This document shows positions 8,609 through 15,938 of a stretch of 64,000 bases of DNA, piece by piece. Location: positions 1 through 64,000 of the forward strand of contig JAWKIF010000017.1 of assembly GCA_041394405.1 (NCBI GenBank), read 5' to 3'. The position numbers and the translations under genes were made by a program. The notes beneath the pieces were generated by a model, which saw only the letters and a list, made by a program, of their open reading frames with translations, was not told the DNA's origin and searched no databases. Origin of the DNA: Microthrix sp041394405 (GTDB lineage Bacteria; Actinomycetota; Acidimicrobiia; Acidimicrobiales; Microtrichaceae). Within the stretch, counting starts at the first letter, position 1. Each line of letters starts with the position of its first letter.

Positions 8609-9526
8609 TCAGCGGCGAATCGGGCCCGGCAGCAGGTAGGGGTAGGTACGCCGTCGGACACGGCGCTGCCACCATCGGTCGGCGCGACGCAGACGGAGCA
8701 GCGCTGACCATGTTCGGGCATCCGATCGGTACCAGCGATCCACCTCCTCCCGGGTGATGGCGGGGCTCACCCGACGGTTGGCGGCCGACAACGCCGGAGC
8801 GACGGCGTGCTCCAGCCGCTCCTTGAGGAGGTTCCCGATGAGGTCCACGACTGCGTGGCGGGGTTGGTGGTAGGCGCCAACCAGGCCCGGCGCAACCAAC
8901 CGCCGCACCACCGGACGGATGGCGGCCGGGAGGGGTTGTGTCAGCAGTCCCAGGTCCAAGCGCGTCCGGCCGTCGGCGCCGGCCAGCAGCGGGGTGGTGA
9001 CGTCGAAGTAGCGAAGCTCGCCATCGACGAGCGCCCAGTTCGACAACTGCGCGTCCAAACCAACCTGCGCATCGACCGCCCCCACGGTCGCGTCCATGAT
9101 CGCAGCAATCAGCTCGGGGGAGCCGCCCGCGTCGGCCGCAACGATCTGCGGCGCCAACGTGTCCTCGGCAACGGCGGGCTGAACCACGTAGCCGGCGAAG
9201 CGCCCGTCGGTGCTCGTCGTCGTCTCCCAGCCTGTCGGCACCACCCTGACCCCGCGTCGCACCAACTCGGCCACGTACTCGGCGATCAGGGCGCCGTAGG
9301 CGCCCGCTCCCTGCTCGTTGCGGAAGACCGGGAGGCGTTTGCAGGCAAGCGTCGGGCGGGTCGTCGGCCAGCCCAAGACCAGGCTGATCTCGCCGTATCC
9401 CAGCACTCGAAGCGGACCGGTATCCCCGGAACGCAGGGCGCACCCCACCAGGCGTTCAAGCTCGGCCAGCCGCTCGGGGCCCAGCACCGGGGGCTCGTCG
9501 CCGCTCACGATCGGGTCTGAGCTCAT
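8609..9526 (-). CDS. Kinase-fold-like protein coupled to aminotransferase
   Basis: The product has 305 residues from the ATG that overlaps the aminotransferase stop (ATGA). GLDAQLSNWALVDGELRYFDVTTPLL near residue 170 resembles the catalytic loop and metal-binding segment of aminoglycoside/choline-kinase-like enzymes (Asp...Asn, then F-D), and CKRLPVF near residue 66 could supply the nucleotide-binding lysine. I therefore infer an ATP-dependent small-molecule kinase fold, but the similarity is by motif only. I have a weak recollection of such actinobacterial proteins being grouped in a DUF family. Coupled translation with the class III aminotransferase suggests the pair acts on a common amino-bearing metabolite. 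Confidence 0.55.
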   Translation of the reverse strand: MSSDPIVSGDEPPVLGPERLAELERLVGCALRSGDTGPLRVLGYGEISLVLGWPTTRPTLACKRLPVFRNEQGAGAYGALIAEYVAELVRRGVRVVPTGWETTTSTDGRFAGYVVQPAVAEDTLAPQIVAADAGGSPELIAAIMDATVGAVDAQVGLDAQLSNWALVDGELRYFDVTTPLLAGADGRTRLDLGLLTQPLPAAIRPVVRRLVAPGLVGAYHQPRHAVVDLIGNLLKERLEHAVAPALSAANRRVSPAITREEVDRWYRSDARTWSALLRLRRADRWWQRRVRRRTYPYLLPGPIRR

Positions 9527-10737
9527 CAGGACAGGGCCGCTCGGGTCGTGGCAATCAACCAGCCAACCTCGTCGTCGGTGATGGTCAACGGCGGCAGGAA
9601 CTGCAGCACCGACGGATCGTTGTTGGCGAATATGGCAAAAACCCCCTCCGGGATGAGCCGTTGGGTGGCCGACATGCCTCCGCTCGGATCGTCGAACGCC
9701 AGCCCCATGAACAGGCCCCGCCGGCGCACCTCCACACCCAAGCCCGAGAGGCCGGCCTCGATCCGTGCGCCGACGGCCTCCACACGCTCGCGAAAACCGG
9801 GCGCCTCGGTCAGGTCGAGCGTTGCGAGGGCGGCGACGCAACCCAGCTCCGCTCCGCCGAAGGTGGAGACGTGCACAAACGGGTGATCGTCGAAGAACGA
9901 GTGCAGCTCCGCCGTCATGAGCGTTGCGGTGATGGGATAGATGCCGCCCGACAGGCCCTTGCCGGTGACCACCATGTCGGGCTCAACATCCTCTTGGGTG
10001 TGACACCACATGGTGCCGCTCCGGCCCAGCCCGGTCTGGATCTCGTCGAGCACCAGCACCGCGCCGGCGTCGCGGCTCAGGGCCGACACCTCGCGGAGAT
10101 ATCCGGGCGGCGGCAGCGGCATGCCCAGCGTGGCGGGAATGGGCTCCAGGATGATCGCCGCGGTCTCGTCCCCGACTTCCCGGGCCATGGCGTCGAGGTC
10201 GCCGAAGGGAACCTGCGCGAACCCGGGCGGGTTGGGCCCGAACGGGTCGCGGTATTGGGGGTCTCCGGTGGCCAGGGCCAGGCCCGTGTGGCCGTGGTAG
10301 CCGCCCGTTGCCGACACCACCCCCTGGCGACCGGTTCGGGCCCGAGCAACCTTGATGGCCAGGTCGACGGATTCCCCGCCACCCACGCCGAAGACCACGC
10401 CCGGCAGGCGCGCGCCCGTGGTGAGCGACAGGCGTCGGGCCAGCTCGGCCCGCCACCCGGACACGAGGTGGTGGTTGCCGACGTCGAGATGGTCCAATGC
10501 CTGACGCACCGCCGCGATCACCGACGGGTTGCGGTGTCCCAGGTTGAATACACCGCCATTGCAGTGACAGTTGAGCCATCGCCGTTCTGGGTCGAAGGCA
10601 TCGTGGAACCACGATCCGCGCCGCTCCCCGATTACCACATCGAGGCCGAGCGCGGCATAGGCGTCGACCTTGCCCCGGTTGACATGCCGGGCGAAGGCGT
10701 CGGCGGTCAGGTCACGATCCGGGATTGGCTGCTCCAT
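9526..10737 (-). CDS. Class III PLP-dependent aminotransferase
   Basis: The product has 403 residues. The ATG at 10737 is preceded on the minus strand by GGAGG, which settles the start. The family pattern is clear: GGESVDLAIKVARA in the PLP phosphate region, GGYHGHTGLAL, LILDEIQTG-type motif as LVLDEIQTGLGRSG, and the Schiff-base lysine in VVTGKGLSGGIYP. It is related to 4-aminobutyrate/ornithine/acetylornithine aminotransferases; the precise amino donor cannot be assigned. It forms an overlapping pair with the kinase-like gene and is transcribed away from the hydrogenase operon, sharing the 188-bp intergenic region with it. Confidence 0.85.
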   Translation of the reverse strand: MEQPIPDRDLTADAFARHVNRGKVDAYAALGLDVVIGERRGSWFHDAFDPERRWLNCHCNGGVFNLGHRNPSVIAAVRQALDHLDVGNHHLVSGWRAELARRLSLTTGARLPGVVFGVGGGESVDLAIKVARARTGRQGVVSATGGYHGHTGLALATGDPQYRDPFGPNPPGFAQVPFGDLDAMAREVGDETAAIILEPIPATLGMPLPPPGYLREVSALSRDAGAVLVLDEIQTGLGRSGTMWCHTQEDVEPDMVVTGKGLSGGIYPITATLMTAELHSFFDDHPFVHVSTFGGAELGCVAALATLDLTEAPGFRERVEAVGARIEAGLSGLGVEVRRRGLFMGLAFDDPSGGMSATQRLIPEGVFAIFANNDPSVLQFLPPLTITDDEVGWLIATTRAALS

Positions 10738-10925
10738 GAATCCTCCGGTACGGCGGTTGGTGAGGCCAACACCCGCCGGCGCGGGCGCTCGGCCACCAAC
10801 GTCGCGGATGGATCGACGCGCGTCGAGGGGCAATCTCCCTCCGTGCAAGGTACAAAGACCCTGTCTCACCGGTCGCCGACAGGCAACGATTTGGGATGAG
10901 TCGTCCACGCGCCACAGGGGGCACC
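10738..10925 (+). promoter_or_regulatory. Divergent promoter region: aminotransferase / hydrogenase operon
   Basis: This is the only non-coding gap ahead of the ten-gene hydrogenase/hyp operon, so the operon promoter must lie here (or, if the ATG at 10896 is used, within its first 158 bp). I see no confident -35/-10 pair or operator. Because a cyclic-nucleotide-binding protein is encoded inside the operon, a CRP/FNR-type palindrome would be worth seeking here. Confidence 0.4.
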
Positions 10926-12065
10926 ATGACGCAACCCGGAGCCTGCGTGCTCACCCGCGAGGGCCTGGGTTCGATGGTGGACGCCTTCCGGGCCGACGGC
11001 CGGACCGTGATCGGCCCCGCCGTCCGCGACGGCGTGATCGTTCATGATGAGATCTCCTCGATCGAGGACCTGCCGGCGGGCTGGACCGAGGAGGCCGAGG
11101 CCGGCAGCTACCGGCTGGAGCCCACGGGCACCGACGAGCTCTTTGCGTTCTCCAGCCCGTCGCAGTCCTGGAAGCGCTTCCTGTATCCGGAACGCACGCT
11201 GCTGATTCGGGCCAGCAGGGGGGCCTCGGGCATGGCGATCACCCAGCCGGAGCCCGACGTGCCGTCGCTGGTGTTTCTGGGCATCCGCCCGTGCGACCTG
11301 GCGGCCCTCGACGTGCTGGACCGAGTGTTCGACGACCCCGCAGCCACCGACCCGACCTACACGGCCCGACGGGCCGACCTCGTGACCGTGGCGGTGGCCT
11401 GTGGCCACCCGGGCAACACCTGCTTTTGCGCCTCGATGGACACCGGCCCGAGCCCTCGCGGGGGCTACGACCTGGCCCTCACCGAGCTCGGCTGGGACGG
11501 CCCGACGGAGTACCTCGTGGACGTGAACACCGAGCGGGGGGCCGAGGTGATGGAGCGGATCGAGCACCGACAGGCCACCGCGGCCGACCGTGCGGCCGCC
11601 GAAGAGGTGCACCGAAACGCAACCGCACGCATGGGCCGCCACCTCGATGGCAGCCATCCACCCCAAGCGGCCAAGGCCCCGGACCATCCCCGCTGGGACG
11701 ACGTGGCCGACCGCTGCCTGGCCTGCGGCAACTGCACCATGGTGTGTCCCACCTGTTTCTGCTCGACCACGGTGGATTCCACCGATCTTCCGGGCGGCGA
11801 GGCCGAGCTGTGGCGCGTCTGGGACTCCTGTTTCACCCAGGACTTCTCGTACCTGCACGGGGGTTCGGTGCGCTCCAGCATCAAGGCCCGCTACCGGCAG
11901 TGGCTGCTGCACAAGCTGGTCACCTGGCACGACCAGTTCGACACGTCGGGGTGCGTCGGCTGCGGACGATGCATCACCTGGTGCCCGGTGGGGATCGACC
12001 TCACCGAGGAGATCAGGGCCATTGCCGAGTCGCCGCCGACCGCACGCCGGGAGGAACCCACGTGA
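10926..12065 (+). CDS. hyhB: Group 3b [NiFe] hydrogenase iron-sulfur beta subunit (4Fe-4S dicluster)
   Basis: The product has 379 residues from the ATG at 10926 (GGGGG 6-7 nt upstream; an ATG at 10896 is the alternative). The body resembles the sulfhydrogenase beta/anaerobic sulfite reductase A family: SQSWKRFLYPER and FLGIRPCDLAAL around residues 80-125, a Cys-containing ACGHPGNTCFC segment, and two C-terminal ferredoxin-type cluster motifs, CLACGNCTMVCPTCFC and CVGCGRCITWCPVG. It is expected to carry electrons between the NAD(P)-reducing gamma subunit and the hydrogenase small subunit. Its stop overlaps the next gene's GTG. Confidence 0.85.
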   Translation: MTQPGACVLTREGLGSMVDAFRADGRTVIGPAVRDGVIVHDEISSIEDLPAGWTEEAEAGSYRLEPTGTDELFAFSSPSQSWKRFLYPERTLLIRASRGASGMAITQPEPDVPSLVFLGIRPCDLAALDVLDRVFDDPAATDPTYTARRADLVTVAVACGHPGNTCFCASMDTGPSPRGGYDLALTELGWDGPTEYLVDVNTERGAEVMERIEHRQATAADRAAAEEVHRNATARMGRHLDGSHPPQAAKAPDHPRWDDVADRCLACGNCTMVCPTCFCSTTVDSTDLPGGEAELWRVWDSCFTQDFSYLHGGSVRSSIKARYRQWLLHKLVTWHDQFDTSGCVGCGRCITWCPVGIDLTEEIRAIAESPPTARREEPT

Positions 12066-12526
12066 CATCCATTGCCGACCTACTGGCCGACCACCCCCTC
12101 TTCGAGGGTCTTCCCCCCGGGTCGAACGAGCTGATCGCCGGATGCGGGCGAAACGCCCACTTCGCCACCGGCGAGTACCTGCTGAGTGCTGACGCTTCTG
12201 CCGATGAGTTCTTCGTCCTGCGACGTGGCCACGTCGCCATCGAGGTCGACACGCCGCGACGCGGCCCGTTGGTGGTCGCCACGCTCGGGGAGGGCGAGGT
12301 TCTCGGCGTGTCCTGGATGCTGCCCCCCTACCGATGGACCTTCGACGCCCGCGCCGTCGAGCCGACGAGCGCCATCGCCCTTGACGCCTCCTGCCTTCGG
12401 GCCAAGTGCGACGACGACCCTGCCTTGGGCTACGAGCTGTTCAAGCGGTTCGCCGGGCTGGTCCGCAACCGCCTGCAGGCGGCCCGCCTGCAGCTGGTCG
12501 ACCTGTACGGCAACGATGCATCCTGA
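12062..12526 (+). CDS. Cyclic-nucleotide-binding-domain protein inside the hydrogenase operon
   Basis: The product has 154 residues from the GTG overlapping the upstream stop. The fold pattern is that of a cNMP-binding domain: LLADHPLFEGLPPGSNELIAGCGRNAHFATGEYLLSADASADEFFVLRRGHVAI, then GEGEVLGVSWMLPPYRWTFDARAVEPTSAIAL, and a C-terminal helix. It has no DNA-binding helix-turn-helix, so it is not a CRP-type repressor by itself. The phosphate-binding cassette is atypical: the usual FGE(L/I)ALL...PRxA is replaced by LGVSWMLPPYRW. It may sense another small molecule or simply act as a structural partner of the hydrogenase. The position between beta and gamma subunit genes suggests association with the complex. 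Confidence 0.8.
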   Translation: MTSIADLLADHPLFEGLPPGSNELIAGCGRNAHFATGEYLLSADASADEFFVLRRGHVAIEVDTPRRGPLVVATLGEGEVLGVSWMLPPYRWTFDARAVEPTSAIALDASCLRAKCDDDPALGYELFKRFAGLVRNRLQAARLQLVDLYGNDAS

Positions 12527-12530
12527 ACCC

Positions 12531-13367
12531 ATGAGGGACCACGCGCCGGACACCGGGCAGGGACCCATGGTTCCCGTGGCCTACCGGGTGGAGCGTCGAC
12601 GGGAGGAACTGCCCGACACGGTCACGCTGTGGCTGCGCCCCACCGCCCAGGCGCTCCCGACCCCCACCCCAGGGCAGTTCAACATGCTGTGGGCGTTCGG
12701 GGTCGGCGAGGTGCCCATCTCGCTGGCGGGGGTCGACGGCGACGTGCTGGCCCACACGGTCCGCCGGGTGGGCCAGGTCACCGAGGCGCTGTGCGCCCTG
12801 GCGGAGGGCGACGAGGTCGGGGTCCGCGGCCCCTACGGCGCCGGGTGGGACCTTCCCCGCGCGGCGGGCCGGGACGTGCTGGTGGTGGCCGGGGGCCTGG
12901 GGCTGGTGCCGCTGCGCCCGTTGATCCACGACGTGCTCGCCGGCCGACACCGCTTCGGCAGCGTGGCCCTGTGCATCGGCGCGCGCTCACCGTCCGAGCT
13001 GCTGTATACCGAGGAGGTGAGCCGGTGGGCCGACGAGATGGACGTCACCATCGCAGTCGACACCGCTCCACCGTCGTGGAAGGGCCGGGTCGGCGTGGTG
13101 ACCAAGCTCATCGCCTCGGCCGGCATCGACCCAACCCTCACCACCGCGTTCGTGTGCGGCCCCGAGGTGATGATGCGCTTCGCTGCCCGGGCGGCACTGG
13201 ACCGGGGGGTGCCACCGTCGGAGGTGTTCGTGTCGCTCGAACGCAACATGGCCTGCGCCATCGGGCACTGCGGGCACTGCCAGCTGGGCCCACACTTCGT
13301 CTGCAAGGACGGGCCGGTTCTCGCCTGGGACCGGGTGGCCCCGCAGCTGGCCGTGAGGGCGCGATGA
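12531..13367 (+). CDS. hyhG: Hydrogenase FAD/NAD(P)-binding gamma subunit
   Basis: The product has 278 residues from the ATG at 12531; an ATG at 12516 overlapping the previous gene is also possible. The N-terminal FAD-binding ferredoxin-reductase-type barrel (about residues 10-100) is followed by a NAD-binding lobe starting VLVVAGGLGLVPLRPLI and containing FVCGPEVMMRFAARAAL. The C-terminal CAIGHCGHCQLGPHFVCKDGP matches the 2Fe-2S motif of dihydroorotate-dehydrogenase electron-transfer and sulfhydrogenase gamma subunits. The subunit exchanges electrons with NAD(P)H. It overlaps the small-subunit gene by 4 nt. Confidence 0.88.
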   Translation: MRDHAPDTGQGPMVPVAYRVERRREELPDTVTLWLRPTAQALPTPTPGQFNMLWAFGVGEVPISLAGVDGDVLAHTVRRVGQVTEALCALAEGDEVGVRGPYGAGWDLPRAAGRDVLVVAGGLGLVPLRPLIHDVLAGRHRFGSVALCIGARSPSELLYTEEVSRWADEMDVTIAVDTAPPSWKGRVGVVTKLIASAGIDPTLTTAFVCGPEVMMRFAARAALDRGVPPSEVFVSLERNMACAIGHCGHCQLGPHFVCKDGPVLAWDRVAPQLAVRAR

Positions 13368-14161
13368 CAGCCCGGGCCAAACCGTCGCTGGCGGTGTGGA
13401 AGTTCGCCAGCTGCGACGGCTGCCAGCTGACCCTGCTGGACTGCGAGGACGAGCTGATGTCGGTGACCGAGCAGCTCGACATCGCCTACTTCCTCGAGGC
13501 GTCCAGCGCAACGGTTGCGGGCCCCTACGACCTGTCCCTGGTGGAGGGATCGATCACCACGCCGGGCGACGTGGAACGCATCGCCGAAGTACGTCGCCAG
13601 TCGCGGTTCCTGGTCACCATCGGGGCGTGCGCCACCGCGGGTGGCATCCAGGCGCTGCGCAACTTCGGCGACGTCGAGGAGCTGATGTCCATCGTGTATG
13701 CCACGCCGTCGTTGCTTTCCACCCTGGCGACCTCCACCCCCATCTCCGAGCACGTCGAGGTGGATTTCGAGCTGCGGGGCTGCCCGATCGATCGGCACCA
13801 GCTGTTGGAGGTGATCTCCGCCTACCTGGCGGGCAGGCGGCCCGAGGTGCCCGCTCACAGCGTCTGCGTGGACTGCAAGCGCCTCGGCACCACCTGCGTC
13901 ACCGTGGCCAGCGGCATCCCCTGCCTGGGTCCGGTCACCCACACCGGATGCGGGGCGCTGTGCCCCTCGTTCAACCGAGGCTGCTACGGGTGCTTTGGCC
14001 CCGCCGATACCACGAACACCGAGGCCATGGTGGGGCTGCTGCGGGCACAGGGAATGGCCGACGGGGACATCGATCGGCTCTTCCACACCTTCAACGCGTG
14101 GTCGGAGCCGTTTCGGGCCGCGCCGGTCACCGTGGCCGACCCAACGCGGAGGGCTCCATGA
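13364..14161 (+). CDS. hyhS: [NiFe] hydrogenase small subunit
   Basis: The product has 265 residues, starting at the ATG that overlaps hyhG. It has no Tat signal peptide, so it is cytoplasmic, as expected for group 3. Cluster ligands are visible as FASCDGCQLTLL near residue 17, TIGACATAGG near 87, GCPIDRHQ near 138, and a distal Cys-rich block CVDCKRLGTTC...CLGPVTHTGCGALCPSFNRGCYGCFGP that would hold the medial and distal 4Fe-4S clusters. It overlaps the large-subunit gene (ATGA). Confidence 0.92.
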   Translation: MTARAKPSLAVWKFASCDGCQLTLLDCEDELMSVTEQLDIAYFLEASSATVAGPYDLSLVEGSITTPGDVERIAEVRRQSRFLVTIGACATAGGIQALRNFGDVEELMSIVYATPSLLSTLATSTPISEHVEVDFELRGCPIDRHQLLEVISAYLAGRRPEVPAHSVCVDCKRLGTTCVTVASGIPCLGPVTHTGCGALCPSFNRGCYGCFGPADTTNTEAMVGLLRAQGMADGDIDRLFHTFNAWSEPFRAAPVTVADPTRRAP

Positions 14162-15462
14162 CCCATCGTGCCGGTGCTCCCAGGCGGCTGACCACCGGGG
14201 CCCTCGCCCGCGTCGAGGGTGAGGGCGCCATGCACGTCGAGATCCGCGACGGATCCCTGGTGGACGTGCAGCTCAACATCTACGAGCCCCCGAGGTTCTT
14301 CGAGGGGTTTCTCCGCGGTCGCAACTACACCGAGCCCGCCGACATCACCGCACGCATCTGTGGCATCTGTCCCGTCGCCTACCAGATGAGCGCCTGTGCT
14401 GCGATCGAGGACGCCATCGGCGTCACGGTTGACGGGCCCCTTCGACAGCTCCGACGCCTGCTGTACTGCGGCGAGTGGATCGAGAGCCACACGTTGCACA
14501 TCCACTTTCTGCACGCCCCGGACTTCCTGGGCATGCACAGCGCGGTGGAGATGGCCGAGGCCAACCGGGCGGCGGTGGAGCGCGGGTTGGAGATCAAGCA
14601 GATCGGCAACCAGATCCTGGAGACCCTCGGCGGCCGAGCGATCCACCCGGTGAACGTCAAGGTGGGCGGCTTCTACCGCTCGCCGACGCGCAAGGAACTG
14701 GGGCCCCTGGCCGAGCGGCTGGAGCGAGGCCGAGCCCTGGCGCTGGAGGTGGTCGACTGGGTGGCGGGCTTCGAGTTCCCCGACCAGGACATGCCCTACG
14801 AGTTCGTCTCGGTCGACCATCCGGAGGAGTATCCGGTGCTGGGCAACGCCATCAGCTCCGATCGCGGCCTGAACATCGGCGTGGCGGAGTTCCCCGACCA
14901 CGTTGCCGAGTTCCAAGTGCCCCACTCCACGGCGCTGCACGCCCGCCTGTTGGAGCGGGGCGAGTACCTGGTGGGCCCACTGGCCCGCTACAGCCTGCAT
15001 TCCTCCAAGCTGTCGCCGGGGGCCGCAGCCGCAGCCCGATCGGCAGGGCTCGGCCGGCGCTGCGCCAACCCGTTCCGCAGCATCGTCGTGCGTGCGGTGG
15101 AAGTGGTGCACGCCTTCGAAACCGCCCTGGAGATCATCGACGGCTACGAGCAGCCCGACCGCCCGTCAGTCGACATCGCTCCCCGACCGGGCGTCGGCCA
15201 CGGCGTCAGCGAGGCGCCACGCGGGCTGTTGTACCACCGCTACGAGCTCGACGAGGCCGGGCACATCTCCGACGCCGTCATCGTGCCCCCCACCTCCCAG
15301 AACCAGCCGATGATCGAGGGCGACCTGCGGCGCTTCGTCGAGGCCAATCTCCATCTGGCCGACGACGAACTGCAGACGCGTGCGGAGATGACCATCCGCA
15401 ACCACGACCCGTGCATCAGCTGCGCCACCCATTTCTTGGACCTCACGGTGCTGAGATCGTGA
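14158..15462 (+). CDS. hyhL: [NiFe] hydrogenase large (catalytic) subunit, group 3b-like
   Basis: The product has 434 residues. The two Cys pairs that hold the Ni-Fe site are intact: RICGIC near residue 68 (with SHTLHIHFLHAPDFLG following) and DPCISCATHFLDL at the C-terminus. The short tail after ATH is what the maturation protease would remove. Gene order beta-gamma-small-large is diagnostic of group 3b (bidirectional NADP-linked, sulfhydrogenase-type) enzymes. The protein is cytoplasmic. The next gene overlaps by 4 nt and encodes the matching protease. Confidence 0.92.
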   Translation: MTHRAGAPRRLTTGALARVEGEGAMHVEIRDGSLVDVQLNIYEPPRFFEGFLRGRNYTEPADITARICGICPVAYQMSACAAIEDAIGVTVDGPLRQLRRLLYCGEWIESHTLHIHFLHAPDFLGMHSAVEMAEANRAAVERGLEIKQIGNQILETLGGRAIHPVNVKVGGFYRSPTRKELGPLAERLERGRALALEVVDWVAGFEFPDQDMPYEFVSVDHPEEYPVLGNAISSDRGLNIGVAEFPDHVAEFQVPHSTALHARLLERGEYLVGPLARYSLHSSKLSPGAAAAARSAGLGRRCANPFRSIVVRAVEVVHAFETALEIIDGYEQPDRPSVDIAPRPGVGHGVSEAPRGLLYHRYELDEAGHISDAVIVPPTSQNQPMIEGDLRRFVEANLHLADDELQTRAEMTIRNHDPCISCATHFLDLTVLRS

Positions 15463-15938
15463 CGGTGTCCCCCACCAGGGCCCCCGTCGTGATCATCGGC
15501 GTCGGCTCGGCGATGCGCCGCGACGACGGCCTGGGCCCGGCCGCGCTGGCGCGCCTCGGCCCGCTCGAGGAGGCCCGCAGTGGCGAGGTCGAACTGGTGA
15601 GCCTCGACGGCGAACCCACCCGGCTGATCGATGCGTGGAGCGGTCGTCGGCGAGCCGTCGTCATCGACGCCGTGTGTGCCGACTCGCCACCGGGTTCCAT
15701 CCACCGCCTGGTGCTGGGTCGGCATCGGCTTCCCCCGGGCACCCGGGGCGCCAGCTCACATGCCGCCGGCCTGGCCGAAGCGGTCGAGCTGGGCGCGGCG
15801 CTGGACCGGCTGCCCGACGAGCTCGTGGTTCTGGGCATGGAGCCGGGCGATGTGTCATCGGGCGAGGAACTCTCGCCGTCGGTCGCCGAGGCCATGGGGC
15901 GGCTCGTCTCGATGGCGATGGCCGAGGCGTGCCGGTGA
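15459..15938 (+). CDS. Hydrogenase maturation protease (HycI/HyaD family)
   Basis: The product has 159 residues from the GTG overlapping hyhL. The family hallmarks are VIIGVGSAMRRDDGLGPAAL (first acidic Ni ligand in RDDG), LIDAWSGRRRAVVIDAV (second Asp) and SSHAAGLAEAVELG (His ligand). It cleaves the C-terminal tail of the large subunit after nickel insertion. VLGMEPGDVSSGEELSPSV is the usual closing motif. The gene overlaps hypF. Confidence 0.88.
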   Translation: MTVSPTRAPVVIIGVGSAMRRDDGLGPAALARLGPLEEARSGEVELVSLDGEPTRLIDAWSGRRRAVVIDAVCADSPPGSIHRLVLGRHRLPPGTRGASSHAAGLAEAVELGAALDRLPDELVVLGMEPGDVSSGEELSPSVAEAMGRLVSMAMAEACR

